From assembly GCA_902728285.1 (NCBI GenBank), contig CACVBU010000194.1:806001-870000 (forward strand): a stretch of DNA of 64,000 bases, written 5' to 3'. Within the stretch, counting starts at the first letter, position 1; each line of letters opens with the position of its first letter. The notes beneath the pieces were generated by a model. The model worked only from the letters and a program-made list of their open reading frames with translations, made no database searches and was not told the DNA's origin. Shown here piece by piece: positions 24,321 to 34,800 of this stretch. The stretch is from Clytia hemisphaerica (Eukaryota > Cnidaria > Hydrozoa > Leptothecata > Clytiidae). The position numbers were made by a program, and so were the translations under genes.

Positions 24321-26980
24321 TTGAAATTGATACTTTTAAGAGCCCTTGAACCAAACAAAATCCTAGTAAAATTATTTTTCTTTTGTGGTTTATTGAACAA
24401 AATAGGTTGGAATTGTGCTTTATATATTTTTTTAAATCGTAGAAGGCCTAGTGTAAAATTTTCAAAAGATCTTTTCAAGGAGGCCCTCTCATATCTTATG
24501 GGGAATTGTTATTTCACTTTTGGGGTTAATATTTTTCGTCAGATCATTGGGATACCGATGGGGTCGGACCCAGCCCCATTTATGGCTAATCTTTTCCTTT
24601 ATCATTTTGAGTCGAAGTGGATCAAGAGCTTGAAAAAAGAAAATCTTCAAAAAGCCAGACGATTTAGCAACACATTTCGTTTTATAGATGACCTTCTTAC
24701 CATCAACGATAACAATCTCTTCTTGGAAAATTTTGAGTCAATTTATCCTCCAGAATTAAAATTAAATCTTGAAAGTTCTGGTGATCGAATTACTTTTTTA
24801 GACATTGAATTGAGAAACATCAACGGTCGTCTAGATGTTAGACTTTTTGATAAAAGGGACAGTTTTTCCTTTGAGATTGTACGTCTTCCTTTTTGCACTA
24901 GTAATTTGCCTTCAACCATGTTTTACTCTTGTTTTGGTGCTGAAATCATCCGGATAGCACGGGTTAGTTCATCTTTGGAAAATTTTAGCTTGGCGGGTAG
25001 AGTTTTAATGGACCGTGCTTTGAAACAAGGCGGAAAAGTCTTTCGTTTACAAAAGACATTGAAAAAAATATATGGACGCCAGCAGGTATTCCATCCCCTT
25101 GCTAGCAATATTACGCTATTCTTAGAAAGTCTTCTCTAGTTTTATTTAATTATCATCATCATCTAAAACATTTATCGGATTTGTCGTTTTATTTTAACAT
25201 TTTTAGTTTGAAAATTGTGAATGTCTCGTTTGAACTTATTAGAAAGTCTAGTGGTTGGTAGCGCTCCACTTGTTTGCAGGATATGTGAATTAGCAACTCA
25301 CATTAGTTAAAAATTTGGTTAAAGAAGTTCACGCGTATTGATATAAATTTGTGTGTTTTTTGTTTGAAGTCCTCATTTCCTTCTTCTTTTCCTTTCGTAC
25401 GGCCACTCGGATACGGCACGCCGAACCGGACTCTGGGCCAACTTTTCAAACTTTTCGATTATGCGTCTTTCTTTCTAAATCTTTTCTTTTCTAGATTGTG
25501 ATTGCAACACTTTCTAACCTTTCGTTAGATGACGGGTGACTCTAGAGTAGCAGGGCAAGCTTACTCATGGCCACACCTGATGCCAGACTTTGGTCTTCAT
25601 CTATCCGCTTTCCATTTATTTCTCAACTTTCTTTAAATTCACTTACCGGTTTTTTCTCTCCGCTAAATTTGTAGATTTATATTGATTGTTTGTCTATTGT
25701 AAGATTGTTTTTTTTTTGTGGGTTGTTACTTTTTGGTTCTTTGTTTTTATTTTGTTATTGTTGTTGGTTTTAAGGTTTGTCGCTGTTTTGTTTTGTTGGT
25801 TTTCAACTTTTGTCCTTGTTGCGTTAAGTTGGTGAAAATGATTTCTCGCTCTGTTTGAATGTTTTTGATTTTTAGTTTGACACGCGTTTTCTGAATTTTA
25901 ATTAGCTTTTTCAGATAAAAAGAGTAATTTTGTAACATCAAATTCAACTCTTTCATAATATTGGCATCTTTTTTATATATGGTACATTTTTACATAATTG
26001 ACATTAAAAAGTGGTTTCAGAGATGAATTTACTTTCTTCAGAAGGTAAGTAACATACTAAAGCGCTGGTTTTCATGTTAATAAGTCAACAGTATTGGGTC
26101 ATTTATTGGTAATAAAGTAACAAAATTGCTATTTTTTCGCAATTTTTCCCAGTTTTGTTACAAATTTATCATGTTTTTATCGACTTTTAAATAGGTATTG
26201 GATTGTTTTAACTAGCCATAGGGTCAATGAATGGAAATAGTGACCCTTCATGTCCTCAAAAGAGTCTCAATTTGATAAATATGTAACAGGAATTCAAGAG
26301 TACAAACAAACATGAGTCTAAACTTATAGTATAGACACCATGTTTGTTATAGACTTACCATTTTAAAACAGACAAAGAAAACATGACAATACAAAAAAGA
26401 CATGATATTGGTCTTATGGTCAATTTAGATTAAAGAAATACAGTAGCCTTCTTGTCACTATATAAATTTCTTTAATGGTCTTTCAATAACAAGTGCACAC
26501 TTTGTCCGGTACTTAACAAGTTTGTGGTGTTACATTTTTACCCAAATGCAGCGTTTTTGGAAATTAAAGACATATTTTTAAAGGTCATAAGCCTCATTAA
26601 TATTTCCCCCAAAGGAGGGCCTTTTTTGGTGAGATTGACATGATTAAAGTGACTTTAGGTATTGTTTTTGCTATTTACTAATACTGTTACTATTTTATCT
26701 TTTTCTTAGCCGTAGACCCTGTTACATTATGGCCCTTTATTGATTTTTTATTTTCTAGTGGATAAAACTAACCATTTGAAGAAAAGTGAACAATGCAAAC
26801 AACATTGAATTTCTTTAATGATAAAAAAGTTACAATTGTTACATTTTTACCAATAGCAGGCCTTTGAACACATATTTTTTTCTGAAACCACTTCTAAGTT
26901 CTGCTAAACAATAATTGTCACCCTTTCACAAATTTTGGAATCTCAAAATTGATTTGTTACAAAATTATCCAATCTCACGG
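23980..26980. repeat. Scattered GATAAAAA-GTAACA words flanking the RT fragment
   Basis: About a dozen words close to GATAAAAAAGTAACA or its complement occur on both sides of the RT frame. Examples lie at 23983, 24001, 24143, 24296, 26111, 26155, 26275, 26529, 26686, 26821, 26838 and 26957. Orientation is mixed. I know of no named element with this pattern. Confidence 0.4.
24321..25139 (+). pseudogene. Penelope-type reverse transcriptase fragment
   Basis: An uninterrupted 272-codon frame shows the reverse transcriptase core: GIPMGSDPAPFMANLFLYHF (about residues 76-95), then FRFIDDLL (about 118-125) with the catalytic Asp pair, then FLDIEL and the family phrases that follow. The wording around GIPMG resembles Penelope-like elements. 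The N-terminal RT motifs are missing, and I saw no GIY-YIG endonuclease in the 800 bp after the stop, so this is a truncated copy, although the kept part is intact. The first Met is only the first ATG in frame. It could also belong to another retroelement clade with similar motifs. The 25140-25960 flank may be the element's 3' part. Confidence 0.75.
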
Positions 26981-28344
26981 GTAATTTAGGAAAATTATTT
27001 TGTCTGAAGCTGTATGCAATTCAAAAAGTCCTTCTAAAGTATGATTACAGCTTTGAAACAGGACTTCTTAGCAGTTTCTGAGCTGAATACTGCTTGAGCT
27101 GAAATAATTTCTATTTTTCATTGACACCCATAGTAGATCCTAAGGAGCCCATTACATTTAACTTTAAATATCTCAAAGTGAGTGGCTGAAATCAAAATAA
27201 AGACTAAAGAAATAATTTGGTTTCCAGTGAAAAGTAAGTGATGTAAGCCACATTTTTACTTGTTTATCTCAATGTAGACCACTGAAAAATGCGAAGTTAT
27301 ATGAAAATTCAAGGTAATTCAAATAGAAAAAAAAATTGTCCACCAGGCTTGATTCTACGACCAAATTGGTTGATTTTTAAAGCCCCTGATGCTGTCTCTT
27401 TGAGCTTTATTTGACAGTCACAAAATTGCTCTTAAGGTTTCGTTTTTAAATTAGAATGATATTTGCTTACTCATCAATTTTGATTTACAAGCTTTTTGAT
27501 ATTGAATTAACACGAATGTGGAGCAAGATTGGTCAGAAAGAGGAAAAGAAAAATGTTTTTTGCTTATATCAGCACAATAAAGCAATGTACAGACACTGTC
27601 CTGATATGAAGCATGTGTCTGATATGAAACAGGAACCTTTATGTAGAAATAAAACATCTAAATGTAACTTTTGAATGTTTTTTTGAAAAGTATGTCTTCT
27701 TAGCCCAATGATCCTTATTTTGAGGTCATCATTTAATAAAGTTAAAAAGTTGCAGAAACTCGATCTTGGATAGAGTATTTTGGCCGGCATAGGACATAGA
27801 AAAGTCATTAGAAAAATCTCTGTTCACATAATATCAAGTTTTGGGGGTAACGGCAATCAAAATCAATTTTTAAAAAGAAATGACCAATCGTTAAGAGTGT
27901 GTCTAGAAAGGTATGCACATATTTTAAGCAACTGAAAAAATGACAACCCCTAAAAAGAAGAGGATACAAGTGAGATACAAGTGGGATAAATTGTTGTTAT
28001 CTTTCCCTGAAAATCTTTTCATTGTTTCAGAACTCTTTTGAACTCTTTAAAACTATGCTAATGCAATCTGCCGTAAAAGGTAGGTAGAATGTCAACACCA
28101 AGCAAGAAGGAAAAACCTTTCTTCGACCACTGAATAGATAGAAGGTGATACACCAAGCAAGTTTGACAGCTAATCATACCCACATCTCAGGAATATCCAC
28201 CACGGCAATTTCTTTGAAACTACCACACTGTAAAATACCAGTCAAATACTGTAGTTGTTTTTAATCGATTTAATTCTGAGATCCTTTGGGAAATTTTAAT
28301 ACTAATTCTTTCTTGTTTTAGTGGAAAATATTTAGAAAATAAAC
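25140..28344. other. Spacer between RT fragment and membrane-protein gene
   Basis: No supported exons. The first 600 bp are probably the retroelement's 3' region; later sequence is AT-rich. An acceptor-like site (TTTCTTGTTTTAG, ending about 28321) lies about 24 bp before the next gene's ATG, suggesting a noncoding exon further upstream that I could not place. Confidence 0.4.
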
Positions 28345-29584
28345 ATGTCATTTCGTGAAACCTCAACCATGATTTCAGACTTTGTGCTGAGTGCCACATG
28401 CTTTTTAGCAGGCACAGGGCGTATCAGCAAACTAAGGAATTTCTCTTGGCGAGAATTTGGTATATCCTGGTTTGGTATGATTGGGTTTTCTGTCATTGGC
28501 TTTGCTGCTTTCCTTGGTGTGTTGAGGTTTGGTTACATTTTCCCAAGAAGGCATTACAGTTTGAAAGATTGGCATCGGTATTTCTCTGACCTTGGTTCAA
28601 TGTTTGGTAAGTTACAGGGCTTTACTGAAAAGTTAAAATAATTTAAAACTCGGGTATTTATTCAAATTCATGATTCTGCCCTCCAATTTACCTCAACATC
28701 TCTTTCTGTTTCTCATCGATGGTCTGAAGAATACATTTATTATAGTGTACAAGAAAAAACAAAATTATATTATAGTACTTCAAGTTTCATCTTTATCGAA
28801 TGGTCAGCTATCAAATAAAAAATGACAAATGCTAATGATTTTATGTTGAAAAATTGATCGTAAAAAAACATGTATAATTGGAATGAATCCCTAGGGTCAT
28901 AAATACAAATGACGATATTCTCTATAGACGTTTTATATGCTTGAAGATCAATCTTTAGACTTATAATTTGCTAATAAAAATTTATTTTGATGACGGCATT
29001 TAGAAACCATTTCAGTTCTTTTGTTTAGGAGTTTTTTTTGACGAGGGTAATTCAAAATTTCGTATTTTTCATAAAGGCATAAATTGCAAAATTTGGACAC
29101 ATTTATTATATCACATAATTTTAGGCTTTTGACCATCACGTCGAGTTTCATTGTCTTTGTAAACGCGGAGAAACTAAATGATATTATATTTTTCATGTTT
29201 TATAATATCCTTCTTACTGTTCTTTTTGCAGGTTTACCAATGTTGGCAGCAGCTTTCACTCAACGAACAGAATGGCAAAATCTGTGCTGGCTCTTCCTCT
29301 TCGTTTCTCTCATCTCCATTCTTCTTCATTGCGTTGAAGCTTTACATCTAGCTGTCCGTGATTTCTGTGCCGCTATGTCCGTATTATTTATCCTCTTTTC
29401 CGGTATTTTTATGGATTACCGTGGTGTTACTAACCGGTACAGTGTTGCTGGGTCTGTCAGCTTCATTTTGGCGACTCTAGTGTCCACTCAAGGACGTGGC
29501 ATCTTTGGTGTTAAAAATGTTGATTGGTTCCATTACCTACTGGCTATCGGTGTTTATTGTTGGGCTGAAGCTCTCATGTTGTAG
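28345..29584 (+). CDS. Multi-pass membrane protein, family not recognised, 2 exons
   Basis: Exon 1 is 28345-28606 and ends at GTAAGT; exon 2 is 29232-29584 after TTTTTGCAG. Joined, they give 615 nt, or 204 aa. The protein is strongly hydrophobic, with about six to seven membrane segments: roughly residues 8-25, 38-62, 85-98 (weak), 105-122, 127-145, 152-170 and 182-202. No signal peptide separate from the first segment and no catalytic motif are visible. Notable fixed-looking phrases are LRFGYIFP near residue 60, MDYRGVTNRY in the second half and WFHYLLAIGVYCWAEAL near the C-terminus. The start is the first ATG after a plausible 5' UTR acceptor. I do not recognise the family; a small uncharacterised animal 7TM family is possible. 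Confidence 0.8.
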
Positions 29585-30244
29585 ATTCTTCATTCAGAAA
29601 ATCTCTGATGCGTTTTATAAAAATTGAACACATTTGACTTTAATCGATTTTATCTTTGGATTGAATGAACATGCATGGTGAAATTCACTGGAAACGATTA
29701 TTTACAATACGCACTTCCTTCAAATTACACGACATTGACTCAAATGTTATCGATATTGAAACACTCAAAACCGAGGACCAGTATATGGCTTCTTTCAATA
29801 CTCAATACTAAATACCAAATGAAACATTTTACACGGTAATTTAACACTGATTAAGAATTCAGTTGGGTTATATCTAACGTAAATTGATTTGAAAATATTG
29901 ACAACAATTTTAGTTTTAGATTTCTTTTTTTAAGTTTTTGTACAAAATAATCATAATTTTAAGTAGGGTAATTCTTTATGCATTTAGTAGTTGATTAGAT
30001 AATGAAAACTTTTAGTATATAATGTAAACTTTTAAACATTTTGATCAGTTTTGTCTACACTTTCAGTTCAATTCTTCTCTCACCCACACTTTCGGCAAAT
30101 CTTGACAAATTAAAAAACCATTGCAAATGTTAAAATTATGAACGGTTCGAATTTTCTTTCTGATTTTACTTTTTTGCTGGGCTAATTAAGTATGTGAGGA
30201 ATTGCAAAAATTATAGTGTTTCTGGAAATACTGTGTTTTTCAAT
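29585..30244. other. 3' flank of the membrane-protein gene
   Basis: AT-rich. Probably contains the 3' UTR. No other feature seen. Confidence 0.4.
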
Positions 30245-30836
30245 TTCTACAATAAATAAATTTAAGCTTAATTTGAGCTTAACCGAGAGTTTGTTAACGA
30301 GTTTACGAAATTTTCATCATCGTTGCGTTCGAATCATGTGTCACGTCAATCGATACCAGTCATGGGTAAAGAGAATTAGTAACGTTGAGCTTTTGAATAA
30401 AGTTTGTTTGAATTCGATTGATAGCTATCTCTGTCAACGTCAAATGGCATGGGCTGGCCACGTAATTCGAATGCCCTGGTTTCGTTTACAAAGAAAAATG
30501 ATTTCTTGCTGGGTCCGCTCGAAGCGCCCTAAAGGGGCCCCTCGCTATACGTTTGGTCGATCTTTGTTCAAAACTTTCAAAAAATGTAACGTTGATAAGT
30601 CATGTTGGCATGTTCTTGCTTCTGATAGATTTCAATGGAGAAATCTCATTAATAATTTGAATATATAGCTAGACTTTTATTTCTTCTCGTATTTTCTTAT
30701 ATATGACAATTTTCTGATAATTTTTTTAGGATGTGTTTGCGCTGAGATTCTCTTGACTATTTTCAGGAGGCCTATTCCCTTTAGGGAATGCTCTATGCTC
30801 TTCTTCTTCTTCTTCTTCTTCTACAATAAATAAATT
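30245..30836 (+). mobile_element. 5'-truncated LINE with target-site duplication
   Basis: An 18-bp direct repeat, TTCTACAATAAATAAATT, flanks the insertion (30245-30262 and 30819-30836). Inside, an open frame to 30668 encodes the C-terminal tail common to several LINE reverse transcriptases: FHHRCVRIM, then WAGHVIRMP, then RPKGAPR and a final SDRFQWRNLI. The 3' end is a CTT microsatellite (30799-30821), a tail type known in some LINEs. Most of the element, including the catalytic RT region, is missing, as expected for abortive reverse transcription. The clade (RTE-like or another) cannot be fixed from this tail. Confidence 0.88.
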
Positions 30837-31823
30837 CGTAAAGTTTTGTGCATTACGAATCATGAAAGTTAATAGCTTTACAGTTGAGTTGTTGGAGCGT
30901 GGGTTTGAAAAACGTTGAAAGTGTAAGGATGGTTGATTGTTCGTGACATTCCTCAATCTTAACAGAAATCCTCTATTTTCACAGAACGAAGTTTTTCTCT
31001 TTGATCTCAAAAACTTGACTGAAAACATCAAAAATTAAAAGTACAATTCTTTTTTTTTATTTCATTTTCACAGATATCTGTGGCAACCATATTTCTTTTA
31101 CAATCCCATCCTGCACCTGCCCGAATGTGGCCTATAAATGCTACGTATCATTTCTTCAGCTGTGACCTTTTTTGAGCTTTTTCGTGAAATTCGAAATTGT
31201 CTTTTTCCCTCCACCTGTTTTTTTTTATTTTCAGATTCTTTAAAGATTTGTTAACTTGGTGTCAAATTATGATGCATGGAAAATAATGAAAAGAATAAAA
31301 GCCGAGATAATTCTATAAAAAAAAAAAAATTGAATTTGAATAACCTAAACTTCACACCTGGTGAGGTATGATGCGCATGCGTCAAAATGGATCTGTGTTT
31401 AAATCCTGTAAATTTCTTGCAACAGAACGCTAAGACGGATGATACGTAAACTATTGTTCGACAAAATACTTTCTTTGTTTGACTCCATCACAAAGACTTG
31501 ATATGTTGGTTGGAGCCAAATAAAGATGAAAAATAAAGATTGGTCCATTTCAATTTCATATTTAGAAGAAGGAAGGTAAGCTAATGCTAAGCTAAGGTCA
31601 TGGCCTTAAATTTGGAATTTTTTTCCATATGCCTTTTTTTCTCTCGCAATCTATTATCAGTTTTGATGGTTGTAGTAACACACAGTACAGTTCATACACA
31701 CTAAAATCGCATCATGCAGTCTATCTTATGAAGCAATACAGTCACATAAGTTGGGTTTGGTTGAAAGAAAAAAACGCTAAAACAGTTTATTTTTTTATTT
31801 TTTTGTAGGAAAATTCATTCAAA
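30837..31823. promoter_or_regulatory. 5' region of the lectin gene with likely noncoding exon
   Basis: A donor (GGAAG then GTAAGC) at 31576 and an acceptor (TTTTTTGTAG, ending 31808) suggest a 5' UTR exon ending at 31575, then a 232-bp intron and 15 bases of leader before the ATG at 31824. The transcription start and promoter elements were not identified. Confidence 0.4.
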
Positions 31824-34800
31824 ATGTGGTTGAAGGTTTCAACTTTGATCACGTTCGTTTGTGTTCAAACTATCCTCGCTGGTGAACAAAGTTAGTAATT
31901 TCTATTCTTCATTTTACAGGAGGCACATAATCTTCGAGTTATATGATCGAGTTATATGGCTTCGAGTTAAGAAATCTTCGAGTTAAGCCCGTAACTCGAA
32001 ATAAAAATGAAGCATTTTTATTTCGAGTTAATTTTTTAACTCGGTTTTTTTATTGACCATTTTCGTCTCATTTTTATTTCGAGTTACGGGCCTTAACTCG
32101 AAGATTTCATAACTCGAAGCCATATAACTCGATCATATAACTCGAAGATTATGTGCCTCATTTTACAGTTTCATAACATCGAAAAAAGGTTTTTCTTTTC
32201 CCTCTTTCTGACCAATCTTGCTCCACATCCGTGTCAATTGAATGTGAAAAAGCTTGTGACTTAAAATTGATGAGTAAGCAAGCGATCACTTTTATTTGAA
32301 AACAAAACCTTTAATTTACAAGACATTATATAATAAATCCATCTCGTTCTTTTTAAGGCACATTCCACCACAAAACATGCGAGAGAGATTACACCAAAGT
32401 AGGATGTTTCAAAAAACAAGCTTTCTTCAAAGACGTTTTGGAACAGACTGATGATTACACAACTGACTGGAACAACTTTGCTGCCCATTTACACAGGTTT
32501 GTCCACGTGTTTAATGACCACACCTTTTCAATCTAACTCAACCACACCTTTTCAATCTAACTCAAGACCAAACCTTTTCAATCTAACTCAAGACCAAACC
32601 TTTTCAATCTAACTCAAGACCAAACCTTTTCAATCTAACTCAAGACCAAACCTTTTCAATCTAACTCAAGACCAAACCTTTTCAATCTAACTCAAGACCA
32701 AACCTTTTCAACCTAACTCAAGACCACACCTTTTCAATCTAAAACAAGACCACACCTTTTCAATCTAACTCAAGACAACACCTTTTCAATCTAACTCAAG
32801 ACAACACCTTTTCAATCTAATTTGCTTATAGCGTTGTTAGTTAGAATCTTTCCAATCATCAGAACTGTCTTTCGTTTGCTTTAACCTGGAACAGTTCATA
32901 TGTACTCTTCCCTTCATTAGTGGGTAAGGCTTGCAAGTTTCAGCAAGTTTGAAAACCTCCTAAAGTGAAAAAGACTCCTCCTTAGAGTAGATAAAACTTT
33001 TCTCGCAATTATTAGGTAATTACCTAGTCAAGGTAATAGGTAGATAGATCCTCTATATAGTAGATAAGGCTTTTTTCTATACAGTGAGTAGGTAAGGCTA
33101 AATCACTTCTACGGTGAGACTCCCTTTCCCAGCCAGTCAGAATCCTCCCTCTACATGGTTTCTTACTACAACAGTTCCAAAGAGCTTCTCCAATCATTTT
33201 AAATTGATTCGATCAGAATTTTCATTCTCATCGTAGCATGGCATGCTCGTGTAAAGAAAAAGCCTTCAAAGGTGGCTACAAATATTTCGCCATTGGAAAT
33301 TACGGCACTTGTTACGGCGGTAAAGACCAAGCCGCTTATGAGCAAATGTTGAAAGCGAGTGGTGACGTCACTGATGATTGTTTGTCTGGTAATTTCTACG
33401 AAGAATGCAGTGGAGATAACAGCAAAGAATGCAGTGGTGGTGTCGACTCCGTTTTCGTTTATTCTTTCAAAGCTTTCATGCCAACTCAACCTACACGTAA
33501 GCTACCCTCTTAAATCTTTACCTTATCGGATCTTTTTACGCCACGCCCTAATTTAACGCCAGCCCCTTTTACGCTGGCCCATTTTAAGCCAGCAACAAAA
33601 AAAATAACGCCCTTAAGGGCTACCACAAAAAGGCTGATATGTTGGTAGGGTCACTGATTCGTACAGTCTATAAAATCTTTACTTCGAGTAAATTCTATTG
33701 ACCATAACCAGTTTGTGTCAGTGCTTGTAGCTGATTTCCCTGTTTCTTGAAGAATCAATATTTAAGGCAAAAACAATAAGGCAGTCCTGATACAGTGCGA
33801 CTTTCTTTATATCCGCCCATATTTTTCACAAAGAAAAACTTGTTATTGTCAAAGAAAATTCAAAAGTTCTTTTCGGATCCCAGACGAATAAATTTAACTC
33901 TCTTGAACTCTTAAAGCAGATAAAGATCGTTCTTAAACCAAGATCAAATTTTTAGTCGTTTAAGAAAGTATAGCATTAGGCGTGATAAAGGAAGCCCTAG
34001 AACAAACCTTTGCCTAACTCGAGAGCCAGAAACGGCTAGTTTGCCCATCCTCTCTGGCGATTGGACGACGGACGAGGTTTAGAGATGCATTACAATTCTC
34101 AACATAATGTCGTAAACAAAAAATGTCAATAACAAAAATACTCCCTCTACTCAACATTGAATGAACCATTTTTTTCTCACTCTGTAGCCATTAACGGAGG
34201 TTACAACCAATGGTCAGAATGGACCACCTGTGACAAGACGTGCGGTAAAGGATATCAAGAACGTGAACGCGTTTGTAATAACCCACCACCTTCAAGAGGT
34301 GGAAAAGATTGCTCTGTCTTAGGGGAGCCATCTGAAGTTCGTCAATGTCAATTAGCTGTCTGCAGTAAGTGTCTCATTTATGTTGTAGTGTTCGCGAACG
34401 CGAACGTGTTTTTATTCTATCAAACATAGCATTTAATGTATGTTGTACTATTTGCTAACATGTCATTTTTAGACGAATTTCTCCACCTTCCGGTCCGGTA
34501 TGTACGAGCAAAAACAACATAAGAAATCTGTTTGTTAATATTTTACTTTGCCAGGATTAGAAGCAATTTACTTTACATTTCATGAAAATATAATGTTTTT
34601 AAACCCTAAACTATAATTTAATATTCTTTTTCTCAGAACCCGCTTTGGTGAAAAGAGGAGAATCGATTTACCATTTCTCATCGGCGAAGAAAACGTTCGC
34701 TGAAGCTGAAGACTACTGCCAGAGCATCGGAGGACATCTTGCCAGTATTCACAGCAAAGAAGAAAATGATTTCGTCCTCAAAGAAGCACAAAACCGGTGA

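Noticed and set aside
30726-31031. Acidic protein with a Glu run
   Set aside because: The Glu run is the CTT microsatellite tail of the LINE read on the other strand.
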